From assembly GCA_023055505.1 (NCBI GenBank), contig JALIRH010000004.1, forward strand, positions 11,961,368-12,025,367: a stretch of DNA of 64,000 nucleotides, in the 5' to 3' direction. The position numbers and the translations under genes are program-made. Below are positions 1 through 10,900 of this stretch, in pieces. The notes under the pieces were generated by a model. That model was not told where the DNA came from and searched no databases. It was given only the letters and a program-made list of their open reading frames with translations. This DNA comes from Callipepla californica brunnescens. Taxonomy: Eukaryota; Chordata; Aves; Galliformes; Odontophoridae. How positions within the stretch are numbered: the first letter of the stretch is position 1; every line of letters begins with the position of its first letter.

Positions 1-2240
1 CCTTGCAGATCAGATAACCCATGGTCTACAAGAGTTCAAATATGTCATCAGGACTTTATTTTACTGCTCGATGTTCCTTGGCCTAGTTGTTCAAATCTGG
101 CTAATTCCAACCCTCCATCCCCACCCCCCAAAAAAAGAAAGAAACCCTACAGGAGTGCACAGTGCCAGCAGAGCAGAGCTGGGTGCGTGCAGGAGCAAGG
201 ATAAATGGGGCCGTGTGCTGAAAGCTGGACTGTCACTGAGTGACTGCAATCCAGTGGGTATAACATATTAAACCTAATGAAAATATTTCTTCCCCTTAAT
301 CCATTTTCTAGCAGGCTGCAGTCCATGAAATCCAACATAGACTTCACGTTGGTACAGAAACTGATTCCAGTGCATCTTCACTGACTCTCGGTATTAACTG
401 AGGCTTCTCCTATTTTTATAAGAAGATGAATGCTTCTTCACATTGTTGGGGAAGTGTTACACTGTACCAATAGCATTTGTCTCACTGCAGCACGAGCTGT
501 CGCAGGGGAGAAAACCAGGAGAAGACCAATCACTTCCAGCAACACCTGCTCTCTAACTTATCTGAGCTTTGACTTCAATCTGTGCCCTTAGGCTCCAGCT
601 CAGCAACGTGCATTTTATTTTTGAGCACAGGAGTAGCTCTGGCGTGCTTATATGCTTTGACTTAAGCACGTGTTTAAGTCTTTTCTTGAATGAGCTTCTG
701 AATCATTTGAAACCCAGCCCCATTTCCGTCACTGAAAACCATTGTATGACATCACTGGGTTGCTCCAGAGTAGGAAAAAATCTTCTCAGTATTTCTTGAG
801 ACAGTTTTCCTGTTGTTATACCGCTATTTTGATGGGATTCAGCTTTGGTAAGAGGTTCCAGCCCCAGCCCCAGTCTGAATTCAAAGCCAAAGCTGAGATT
901 TGATGAAATGCTTGAGTGCTGGACAAAGCATGCTCTAACTATACATGGATTTTAGAGAGAAGAGATAAGGTGAGGGCTTTCAGGCAAAAATGCAGCCATT
1001 CCCCTCTTCCAGATCCTCCCCTCCCCAGCACAGTATTCTGGGAAGCTGCGTGTTTCAAGACCCACTGCAATCAGCAGAAGCTTGTGCCTAGCTGACTGGG
1101 TATTTCAGGTTGGAACTAAGTATCTTTTTGTTGCTTGTTTGTTTCCCTTTCCGTTCCCTTCCCTTGAAGACTTCCTTTTGAATGTTGTACCACTTTCTCC
1201 AGACAATCAGTCAGAGTATCCCATACTCCCAGCGCCCATACACGTGTCCTGGTAGCCCAACCTGAGCGTTACTAGGGGGATCCCAGGGTAACACCCTCTC
1301 AATTCTTAGCAACATGCCAAACATTTGCCCTGCTGTCATCAAGCATTATGCACTGGCCCTTTCCTGAGAGACCCTACAGCAGAGAACAGCAGACTTCAGG
1401 TTCTTCCTAGGCCAAGGCAACGCTAGTACCATAGGGAAACATTATTCATTGGAAGCAAAGCAGCTCCGATGCAGCTGGCATTCATGCTCTTCTTGGGCTT
1501 TTCACTTTAATCCACCTGAAATGCAATAAGGTTGTGGGAGCAATGTAGTTAACGATGTAAATACAAATGAAAATTAGCCAGCAAAAGAGATTCAGTTGGG
1601 CTAAATAGGAGGGAGGCTATTATCATGCCTCATATTCTCTGCTGCCCTAGTGGACAGGTGAGGGCCAACCTCAGGGGACAGAACGGCTAGCTATGTGCTC
1701 ACAGAGCACACTCTTCCAGATATTAAATCTACAATAAAGGCTACGCAGAGATGGAACTCTAAAATTACGCATCTCCTCACTGTTACTCTCTTCATTTTTA
1801 ATCCAGTTGGGCCACACTGCGAACAGATAAAAACAAACCAGCTACCACAAGCAGATCAAATTAAGCATACGTATTTCTCCACTAGGACTATAATCTCATC
1901 CTTGAGGTTTCCAGTGCTTCCCTTCCTGTGCTGATTTATGAAGCAGGCAGGCCACACTCCCCGTTTTATCTGTCACCCATTTAGCGTGGCTGCCACGTTC
2001 TCGGAGCGGCAGCATCCCGGATCCACTCTGCGCTCATTTGGCACCCACATAAAAGCGCGCACGCGTTCATACAAGGCAAAAAGCAGCAGAAAACCCAGTT
2101 TATTTGATTGTAGTTATTAGCCCTATACGTTACAGGTTCAATCCTGCTTCCTTTGATGCCGACGGTAATACCTGCATTGAATTCACGCGCTCTTGAAAAG
2201 AAAAAAAGAAAAACGCTCGGGTTTTGCAAATCTATCGTTT
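1..2240. other. AT-rich intergenic DNA upstream of the CCND1 CpG island
   Basis: No exon with convincing coding content, RNA gene or recognised repeat was found. Open frames here are short (under 80 codons), unspliced and show no recognisable motif. Around 1440-1610 the text has the even, homeodomain-site-rich look of conserved non-coding DNA (for example an AATTAG core near 1574), but that is an impression only. CpG density rises sharply after about 2250. Confidence 0.6.
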
Positions 2241-2740
2241 TATCATCTCTGCTTGAGGTCAGAACCAAACCGCGGCGTTTTCGCATCGGTTCTGAGCCGA
2301 ACGACGCTTCCCAACGCGCGTGCCCGTGCCCCCGCCGCCCAGCGAGGGGCACGGGGCCGTGGGACGCGACCCCCCCCCCCCCCCCCCACCGGGGCCGCTG
2401 GAGGGAAGCGCGGGGCTCCGGGCGGGCGCGCACCGACGCCCGGAACCAACGTGCGGGGCCACGTGCGGCCCCGCCCCGCGGCCCCACCGCCCGCCCGCCC
2501 CCGCGTGCCCCGCTGGCTCTCGGCCGCCGGCCCGCCCGCTCCTCCGGGACCGCTCCCGGCCGGGGCGGCGGCGCGGGCGACGAGCGGGACCCCGCGACTC
2601 CGCCGAACCGCCGCGCCGCGCCGCACCGGGCCGCGCGCGCGCGCCCCCGCGGCCCGGCGGCACGCGAGGAATGCGCGCTCCCGCGGCGGGGCCGAGTCCC
2701 CGCTTCCCTTTGTCAGCGGGGGCGGCGAGCGCCGTCCGGG

Positions 2741-2748
2741 TGACGTCA
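2741..2748. promoter_or_regulatory. Perfect palindromic CRE in the upstream half of the CpG island
   Basis: TGACGTCA, the full palindromic ATF/CREB site, lies 2.0 kb upstream of the cyclin D1 ATG in GC-rich DNA. The site is exact; its use in vivo is inferred. It could belong to an upstream or non-coding start site or act as a distal CCND1 element. Confidence 0.5.
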
Positions 2749-3444
2749 TGAGAAAGTGCCGGCGCCGAGCGGCGGTCCCGGGCGCCGCGGGGCGGGCGGG
2801 CGGGGAGCGCTGCGGGGCCCCTCTGCGGCGGGGCGCGGCTGCGGCCGTCGGCACGCGGTTCCGTGCGGAGCCGCCACCGTTAGGCCCGACGGCGACCGTC
2901 AGCCGTCCGCGCGCCGCCGCGTTGGGGATGGCGCGCAGGTAGCGGCGGGACGGGCCCGGCCCGGACAGACGCGCGCCCGCCCGGCGCGGCGGGGGCGGAG
3001 CCCGTGCCGTCGGGCCGCCCGGAGAGGGGATCGGAGCCCGCGGCGCTCGCCCTTTCGACCAGTCCCCTTTGTGTCGGCGGGACCGGGCGGCGAGATCTGC
3101 CCGGCCCGCCCGGTAACAGCCCGGCGCCGCCATTGGCTCATGCTAATGGGCGCTTCCTGCGGCCGCGCCGCCCCGAGCCGGGGGCTGCCGGGCCCCGCGC
3201 CAGCGCCGCTCCCGCAGGCGGCGCCGCCCGCCCCGCGCCCCGACGGGCGCAGCGGGAACGGAGAGCGGGACGGGGCGGGCGGCGTGGAAGCGGCCCGGCC
3301 GAGCGCACGTGGGGAAACGTAGCCGGGGACAGACGGAGCGGGGCCGGGGCGGCCCGCAGCTCCGTGAGGTGTCTCGCCCCGAGCGGCGTGGGGTGCGGGA
3401 GCGCCCGTTGGGCGCTATCCCCGCTGCTCGCGGCCGGCACGGCC

Positions 3445-3450
3445 TTATAA
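3445..3450. promoter_or_regulatory. TATA-like TTATAA in the CpG island
   Basis: TTATAA stands out in a GC-rich context about 1.3 kb upstream of the CCND1 coding start. An inverted CCAAT box (ATTGG, 3132-3136) lies about 310 bases before it, too far to be its usual partner. The motif is palindromic, so it could serve either strand. No transcript is visible from sequence alone. Confidence 0.25.
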
Positions 3451-3891
3451 GCGTCGCTGCCTCCCTGGCCAACGCGGGCTGAGAGCGGGAACACGTGTCC
3501 CGCGTGCGGCCCGACGGAAGGGCGACGGGCGGCTTCGCGCCCTGCGGCCCGGCCCCGCCGCGTGCGGGCAGCCGACGGCGGGCCTCGAGTGGGGCGAGCC
3601 GGAGGCGGGTGGGCAGCGGCCCGACCACGCGGGCGCCCCGAGACTCTGGCGGCGGTCACGCTGCGGAGATGCCGCGTAGCCCGGCCGCTCGCGAGAGCGG
3701 CGCGGAGCGTGGGCCCCAGCTAAGCGTGCAGCTCGGGCCTCGCGGGCAGCTCCCGCTGCCGGCCCTCGCTGCGGCGGCTTCCCGCGGGCCCCGGGCTCCG
3801 TGGCGGCCCGGAGATGCTCGGAGGAGGCTCTCCGCCGGGCACGGAGCGGAGCGCTTCCAGGTAGGCGCAGCCCCACGGCGACGGGCCGGCA

Positions 3892-3901
3892 CCCACGTGG
3901 G
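3892..3901. promoter_or_regulatory. CCND1: Palindromic E-box CCCACGTGGG
   Basis: A ten-base perfect palindrome with a CACGTG core, the class bound by USF and MYC/MAX, lies about 850 bases upstream of the coding start. Motif presence is certain; function is inferred. Confidence 0.35.
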
Positions 3902-4410
3902 CCTCCCGTGGGCCCGGCCACCATTTTGTACTCGGGTAGTTCCGCACGCTGGGGGCTGAGAGCCGGCTGCTCCCGCTCGCCGCCACCGTCAGAGAGCACG
4001 AGAGAGGGGTGCTGGGAAAGGAAGGAAGAGGCAGAACGGGGGAGACCCCGGCGCCTTCACAGCTGCGGCCTGCTGCGATGTCGGCGGGGCCGGGGAAACG
4101 GCTAGGAAGGAGGGAACGGGGGAGAGAGCCGTTCCCTCGGGCTCGGCTCCCGAGGCGTCGTGTGCCCGGCTGGCCACGGCGTTGGGCGCAGCTCGCGGTG
4201 CCGCGCTCCCCTCCCCGCGCCCCCATAAAGCGGCGCCGAGCGGTCCCCTCGTGCGCGCACCCTGTGCCTGTGTGTGGCCCGGCCCCATTCATCACTCGGC
4301 TCCCACCGCACCACTCTCTCCATTTTTAAAATTATGCACGAGGCACCGAGGAGACAATTTGGGTTTCCCCCACCTCTCCCCTGCCCTTGAAGAAAGCGAG
4401 CCCTTGTCTC

Positions 4411-4418
4411 ATTTGCAT
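4411..4418 (+). promoter_or_regulatory. CCND1: Octamer (OCT) site in the CCND1 promoter
   Basis: ATTTGCAT is the reverse complement of the consensus octamer ATGCAAAT. It lies about 150 bases upstream of the CRE. An Oct-1 site that works with the CRE is known in the mammalian cyclin D1 promoter; the position here is similar but was not aligned. Confidence 0.5.
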
Positions 4419-4439
4419 CTGCATGAAACCCCTGCGCTC

Positions 4440-4444
4440 TATAA
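4440..4444 (+). promoter_or_regulatory. CCND1: TATAA-like element upstream of the CCND1 CRE
   Basis: TATAAG follows a GC-rich stretch and could set a start near 4470. The mammalian CCND1 promoter is described as TATA-less, and the stronger homology to its initiator region lies further down (4544-4640). It may be an alternative start or chance. Confidence 0.25.
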
Positions 4445-4510
4445 GCCGAGCAAAGGGGAAGGACTTGAAGCCTATGGGATGGCTTTAGGGCTCTGCCCCT
4501 CGCGTTTGGC

Positions 4511-4540
4511 TCTCTCTCTCTCTCTTTCTCATTCTCTCTC
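4511..4540 (+). repeat. CT-rich microsatellite in the CCND1 proximal promoter
   Basis: A run of CT dinucleotides broken by a few TTCTC/ATTCTC steps lies directly upstream of the TCF and CRE sites. It is a pyrimidine tract of promoter type and probably length-polymorphic. Confidence 0.7.
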
Positions 4541-4543
4541 GTG

Positions 4544-4552
4544 CTTTGATCT
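4544..4552 (+). promoter_or_regulatory. CCND1: TCF/LEF site in the CCND1 promoter
   Basis: CTTTGATCT matches the TCF/LEF core CTTTGATC and sits 14 bases before the CRE. The human CCND1 promoter has the same order, a TTTGATC element followed by CTTAACAACAG and the CRE, which makes orthology of this block likely. It is the known beta-catenin/LEF1-responsive element in mammals. Confidence 0.65.
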
Positions 4553-4566
4553 CTGCTTAACAACAG

Positions 4567-4574
4567 TAACGTCA
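4567..4574 (+). promoter_or_regulatory. CCND1: Cyclic-AMP response element of the CCND1 core promoter
   Basis: TAACGTCA, with flanks CAACAG and CAGGGACT, closely follows the mammalian CCND1 CRE block as I remember it. There it lies about 50 bases upstream of the start and mediates CREB/ATF/AP-1 input. By analogy the chicken start should be near 4600-4630. Confidence 0.7.
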
Positions 4575-4599
4575 CAGGGACTATACAGGAGAGTTTTGT

Positions 4600-4747
4600 T
4601 GGAAGTTAGAAAGTTTTTCAGCCTCCAGAGGGCTGTAGCGGCAGTAGCAGCAGCAGCATCCAAGGGACTCCTGGAAGGGGAAGAGAGAGAGCGAGCGAGA
4701 GACTGACTCAGTCCTTGAGGAACTGACTCGAGACGAAGGAGGCAGAC
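4600..4747 (+). other. CCND1: CCND1 5' UTR (start estimated)
   Basis: The left end is an estimate from the CRE spacing. The block contains the AGCCTCCAGAGGGCTGT segment that also marks the human 5' UTR. No upstream ATG occurs between 4600 and 4747, so the cyclin D1 ATG is the first. An AP-1 core TGACTCA lies at 4704-4710. Confidence 0.5.
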
Positions 4748-4945
4748 ATGGAACATCAGCTGCTGTGCTGCGAGGTGGAGACCATCCGACGAGCCTACCT
4801 GGACGCCAACCTGCTCAATGACAGGGTGCTGCAGACCATGCTGAAGGCGGAGGAGACCTGCTCGCCCTCGGTGTCCTACTTCAAGTGCGTGCAGAAGGAA
4901 ATCTTGCCATATATGAGGAAAATAGTCGCCACTTGGATGCTGGAG
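4748..4945 (+). CDS. CCND1: CCND1 coding exon 1
   Basis: Encodes residues 1-66, starting MEHQLLCCE and ending ATWMLE, with the LxCxE-type RB motif at residues 5-9. The frame is in phase 0 at the donor GAG|GTGTGT. Reading past the donor gives low-complexity GC-rich protein, so the frame beyond 4945 is intronic. Confidence 0.97.
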
Positions 4946-7900
4946 GTGTGTATATGCTGCGGGGCTCCCTCCGCGCCGGCTCTGCCCTCGCCCCCTCCCG
5001 CACGGGGCTCCGAGCTGCAGCACGCGGTGCGGTGCGGCGGGCGGACGGACGGACGGCGGCACCCATGCGGCCGCACGCGTCGCGGGGCCGCGGTCCGGCC
5101 GTGCCAGCCGTCGGGCCGCCGTCCCCGGGCCAGGTGCGCCGGGCGGGAGCCGGGCCGCTGCCGCCCGCAGCCGGGCCCGCAGCCCCCGGCGCTCGGGGCC
5201 GTCGGGTGAGGCCGCCGGTTATTTTTCGGGGATTTTTTATTTTAAATTAATATCCTTGTACACGTATGCAAGGGCTGCCCGTGCCAGTATTACGCGCCAT
5301 CTTTGTTCTTTTATTGCAAAGCAGAAGTGTTTATTAATCGGGAGCAAATTAGAAAGTCCCGGGGAGCGCGCCAAGGGGGGGGGGGGTGCGGCGGGGCAGG
5401 GGCCGGGGGGGGCCGGGGACCCCGGGCAGGGCACGGCCGGGGGGTTCCGCGCTGCCGCGGGGTGAAAGTTTCTTTGTTCGGCTCGAGGAGAGCTCGGGCT
5501 GCGGTCACCCCTCAAAGGCACGCTTGTGCCGGGCGGCGATCTTGCAAGGTCGCCTGGGAAAAGCGGCTCGGAAAGGGCCTCGGCTCGAGCGGGACGCTTT
5601 TTGGGGGGCCCCCCGCGGGCGGCCCGGGAGCAGGGCTACGTTTTCGTGGGGTTTCCGAAGCGCTGCGCTCCCGCGATCTATTTTTAATTAATTTCTGAAA
5701 GCGCGGCGCCGTGCCTCGCTCTGGGAAGCGTCGCGCCCGGCCGCGCCGCGGGCGGGAGAGGGACGCGGGGAATTCCACTTCGGGGCGCCTCCCCGGGACC
5801 CCCCCGGCGGACCCCGAGCGCGGCCTTCGGTAAAGGACCCCCGCCGCTTCGTTTTCAGCGTTTTTCCGGAGCCCGGCGGATTTTTTAAATATTTTTAAAT
5901 ATTTTTTGAAAAGATGACGTCTGGGGAAATGCGGCCGGACGCCACCTTTGTGTCTCGAGCGGAGCGGGGATCGCGGCACTGCAGCGAACCGGGGGCAGAG
6001 CGAGGGCGGAATGGCCGAGCCCGGGGGCAGCCCGACCCCCCCTCCCCCCTCGCTGCCCCCGCGTTTTCCTGCGCTTTCCCATTTCTGTGCTTTTTTCGTC
6101 GTCGGTTCTGGGGGCAGCGGCGCCGGGGACCAGCTCCTCCGCGCTGTGACCCCCTTTCCAGCCACGAATCCGCGTTTTCCCCCCCCCGCTTGGCCCCCGC
6201 GGCTTTCATTTTCCTCGACACCTCGGATGTCCCCCGTTTCCCGGCCGCGTTTCCCTCTCCCCCCGCAGCCTTGCCCCGCACGGCCCGGGGTGGGGGAGGG
6301 AGGGACGGGCCCGCTCTGCGCCGATGCCCGATTTGTTCAACGAATTTGTTGTTCAACCGTCCCGCAGGTCTGCGAGGAGCAGAAGTGCGAAGAGGAAGTT
6401 TTCCCCTTGGCGATGAATTATTTGGACAGATTTTTGTCTTTCGAACCCCTCAAGAAAAGCCGGTTGCAATTGCTCGGAGCTACCTGCATGTTTGTGGCTT
6501 CCAAAATGAAGGAAACGATTCCTCTGACGGCGGAAAAACTGTGCATTTACACCGACAACTCCATCAGACCCGACGAGTTACTGGTAATTGCATATTTAAT
6601 CGCTTCAGGGCAAAAAGAAAAATAAATAAATAAAAGAGATGGAACAAAAAAGAGGTCGCCCCCCCACACGCACACCCAAACACACTCACTGGGAGCCCAG
6701 CCCCCTTGGAGGGGTCGGGCAGGGCCGCATCCTCTCGCCCCCCCCCCCCCCCCCTTCCCTTCCCGCGGGGCTGCGGACCGGCAGCGGACCCCGCACCCTC
6801 CGCCCCCCCCCCCCCCTCCCCCGTTTGCCGCTGCCCCATCGGAGCTGGCGCGGTGAGGCGCGACGTGGGCGCCCTCTAGCGGCTGTTCGGGATGCAGCGC
6901 TTCCTCAGGGCTGCTGCGGGCGGCCCGGCGCCGGGAGCCGCGACCCCCGCGGGAGGGCTCCGCCGGGCCCGGCGTGGGGAGCGGGGAGTGCGGCTGCTGC
7001 GCTGCCCCGCGTGCACCACCGGGGCTGACCGCGCTTTCCCTCTGTTTCTTCCTCTTCCCCCCCCTTCCCCCTTCCTCCCTTTTGTCTTTGCAGCAAATGG
7101 AGCTGCTGCTGGTGAATAAGCTGAAATGGAATCTGGCTGCAATGACCCCCCACGATTTCATTGAACATTTCCTCACTAAAATGCCTCTGGCAGAGGACAC
7201 CAAGCAGATCATCCGTAAACATGCTCAGACTTTTGTGGCTCTGTGCGCTACAGGTATGAGCCCTGCACGCCCCGCAAAGCGCGTCGCTCCCCTGCACGCA
7301 GCCGGCCCTGGCTCGCGGCTGTGGCTAACGCGGGCTCTCGGGGCTGTGGGGAGGGAGCTTAAGCCCTGATTAGTGCCCTTGTTGTTTGTAGAAGCTGGAT
7401 TACTCCGCGGAGGTAAGTTTGTTTTTATTTCAGAAGATACTTCTGAGTTGTACGCGTTGTCTGGGGCGCAGTCGCCCCGCGCGCTGTGCGGCACAGCCCC
7501 GTCGCCTCCACACGCTGGGTTTTATCCGTGCTGGATTCCCCGCAGCGGGGATCTGTCCTAAAACAGCTTCACAGGCGGAGGGCACAGCTCTGTGTGGGGG
7601 TTTGGAAACTTCCCTCCCAAGCCGCCTCTTCCCCTCTGGCGGCAGTGGCAGGAGCCACGCGGTGCGGAGGCTTTGCTGGCGCGGGCCCGTTGCTGCCATC
7701 TGCGCCCCGGCCACGTGCTGCGCCGCAGCCATGTGCAGAGCCATGTGCAGGGCCCCGTGCAGGCGCTCGCTAGGCCGGGTCCGCGGGGGCCCCGATCGTT
7801 GGTTTCAAGGGCACCGTGCCTGTGCGCGCCGCGGCTTTGAAGTTCTGTGTTTGCATGCGGAGTGTGTGTGTGTGTGCGTTTGTGCGTGCGCCGGCTTCAC

Positions 7901-10900
7901 CCACTGAACCCTGGCAGGGCGGGAAGGAAAAGCTGTCCTCCAGATCTCGCGGCTCCCACAGACTGGAGCGGAGGAGCGGGACAAAAGAAGTCCTGGAAGG
8001 AAGACAGATCCTCTGCTCAAACGCAGCGCGATCGGTGCGTTGACTGTCAGTGTGACGAGACAAATCCACGGATGGCAAAGGAATAAGGAAGAAGAAGCGG
8101 CCAAAGAAAATGTTCTTTTGCAGTAGCACGTATAGAGGAATGCCAGACGCTGTTAGCACTGATAAAACGTAGCACGAAGGAGATACGGTGCTGCATTAAA
8201 TGCTAATATTTGGTAGCGGCTGTGCTGAAAGAGATGAAGCCTGTGTTGGCGGCTGAGAAGCCTTGGTGGGACGTGTGGTCAGCGGGCCCAGTTAGGGAAG
8301 TTCTCTTTCCAGATATGGATTTGGGAAAAAGATGCAAGAGGAGTCCGCAGGTGCTCAGAGGAAAACACGGGTTGCACGGAGCATACTGATACAGGCCCAA
8401 AGATGGGAACCAAGCCCTCACGGGACGTCTGTAAATAAGCACTGGCATCGCCTGGCATGGTGGGGTAGCTCCCAAGTCGGACTGCAGCAGCGCTGCTCCG
8501 GGATCGGGGCGTGCAGCCCCCAGCAGCCTTCACACCCCCTGCAGCAGCACCACAGAAAATCAGACCTGCTCTCCATGGCAGATCCTGCCAGATAAAGCTG
8601 CTGGGACCCCAAACGTGTAACTTGCTGGTTTTGACACTACCTCAGCTGTTAGCTAAAAAGCACAGCTACCCGGCCTCTCCTAGGATATGGGGATGGTTAA
8701 CCTAGGTTGTTGTGTTGGCAATGACAGGGATGAAAACAAGAGTAGTTCAAAGGTTGGAGACTTGCTAAGGGTCCAGTACTTTGATCTACTGTCGGTGTTG
8801 TTATACTTCTTCTAGGAAGCACCTCCGGAGCATTTATTTAACACTGCTACACACCACAGCTGGCGAACGGATCAGCGAAGGAGAGCCATGTTCTGGGAGT
8901 TCTGCTTAGCTTTTGAAAAACAGTGCTGAGCTCACCGGAACTGGGGCCCTCTTTGGCTCCCTGCTCAAGTTGGGAATATTTCCTGGGGAAAGTGTGTGCA
9001 GAAGGGCTGCCGCGAGGCTCTTTACTTTCATTGTTATTTCTGGATGTTGGGATTTTCTTTACCTCTTGATTTCACCATGTCTTCTTTGTTGGCCAGCGAA
9101 GATAACATGTGGCTTGAAGTAGCGTCTGGACTTTGCTTTGCTGTTACTGGGTTGTATTTCCCCTTGCCAAAATGAACCTAGATGGACTGCAAATGCCTTG
9201 TGTTGCCTGGATGCTGTGCTGTGGGGCCCAATCCAAAGTCCACTGGAAACGCTGTGAAACTCGTTGAAGTGGCCTCGGGGCTGAGCGCAGTATGTCCTCC
9301 GCTTGAAGTGCACAGCCCATGTCCCCTCCTGAAGGAGGGGCTCGTAAGAGGAGGCAGCGAAATAACGCTTGCTTAGAAAGTGAGATCTCTGCCAGTTGGC
9401 GTAGCAAGGTGAATGCTGTGGAAGTGTTTGTGGATGAGTGTGCATGCGTGCTTGCTCCAGAACGCGAAGGTTACGTCGCAAGGTGAAGTGGAGGGGAATT
9501 CCTTCTGTGCTCCCTCTTCAGTTGCCTGGCTAGCTGAAGTGGATTTGTTTGATTTGGTTCAGTTTCGAGAAATGCATTTTCTCCAGAGGATGTCTTTGTG
9601 CTGTGGTAGATTTGGGAGAAAAGGAAGAAAAAAAAAAAAATTACCAGGGGTTGTTTGAAGTTAACACATAATTGAGCTTAATGAATGGGGCTTTGGCATG
9701 GCCGAACAAGGCAGGGATAGCTCAAAAGGAAGCAGGCCTCTTTTGGCCCAAGTTAAGACCAGTGTTGAGGGAGAACTGCGGCTCTATACAAGCATAACAA
9801 TGAATAGCAACAAATATTGGAGCTTCAGCATTTCATTATGTTCCTCTGGTTATCAAAACATACCGGGCTCCTTTTATATTATTATTATTATTGCCATTAT
9901 TATTGTTGTTGCTTTCCTCCTCTCGATCGGAGAGAGAAAGATCTCGCTTTGAAACAACCGGGTTACAGTTCTCCTATTCTCCGGCCTTTGTAAAATTGGG
10001 AGTCTCAAGGTATGTGACCAGTTGGAACCTGTTGCATCTTGCAGCAAGTGATTTATGTTCGCAGTTTTGATTTGCCTCAATGAAAAGATTTTCATTCATA
10101 GCCCCCAGCTCTCCAGACGGATGGAACTGCTGCTCCATTTAAAAAGGAAAAGGGGTGACTCGCCTTGTTAGGAATTTTTTTTAAAGCGCTGCAGCGCCTA
10201 TATGCCTGCTTTGTCCTCCCTTCAGGGTGGCTGGCATTCTTCTCTCTCCTCCCCCCTCCCCTCTCTCTCTCTCTCTCTTTTTAACAACGCTGAAGTTGTT
10301 TATTCTTTTTGGATGAAGTCTCAGATAGGCTACTGGGGATGTGTGCTTCAATTGATGGGGCCCCCTACCCCATTGTGGCTGTGTCAGGTCTAATTCATCT
10401 CACCGAAGCCCCCTTGTTCCTGAGCGCTCAATAGCGCAAGATGAGGCGATGGAGGCTGACAATGATGCCACACTCTTCACTTGGGGGCATCCAATTACAG
10501 GCGAGAGGGGCCCCCTGATTAATATGCTGAAATTAGTGGCCTCTGCCACAAATAATTCCTTGTTGAGTTGCAACAAAAAGGCAGTCCATGCTGCTTGTCT
10601 GGAGTGGTTATAGGGACAGACACAAACTGGTCATTTAAACTTCATTATCACTTTTCCACCTTGGAAAGAATGAGGGTGTGACTATGAATTCATGTTCTTG
10701 TTTACTGCTCCATTTAAAAGAAGAACGCAAATATTAATCCCAAACATGATCCTGTCAGGACGGACTTCATTAAACTGACACTTTTTGGCCACGTCCCGTG
10801 TGCGGAAAGCAGTAAATAATGGCGGGAAGTCATTGCTGCAGACCGAACCTTGGTGGGATTCACATTGGACTGCTGAAGGCCCTTGCTCCTGGAGCCCTCC

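Larger units (their letters stand above)
2250..7750. other. CCND1: CpG island over the CCND1 promoter and exons 1-3
   Basis: From about 2250 to 7750 the sequence is very GC- and CpG-rich, with poly-C runs near 2371-2387 and 6741-6754 and only small AT-rich islands (for example 5880-5910). The long open frames on both strands between 1981 and 4700 are what such composition produces by chance: low-complexity Arg/Pro/Gly/Ala proteins. The island covers the core promoter, exons 1-3 and introns 1-2. Its upstream half (2.3-4.0 kb) has its own promoter-like motifs, listed separately. Confidence 0.85.

Noticed and set aside
1981..4700. Many long open frames on both strands (up to about 296 codons)
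   Set aside because: They overlap in several frames in CpG-island DNA, are dominated by Arg, Pro, Gly and Ala, and show no domain or splice logic. Composition explains them.
4946..5209. Continuation of the cyclin D1 exon 1 frame to 5209
   Set aside because: A consensus donor sits at 4946 and exon 2 continues the known protein; the extension is low-complexity intronic translation.
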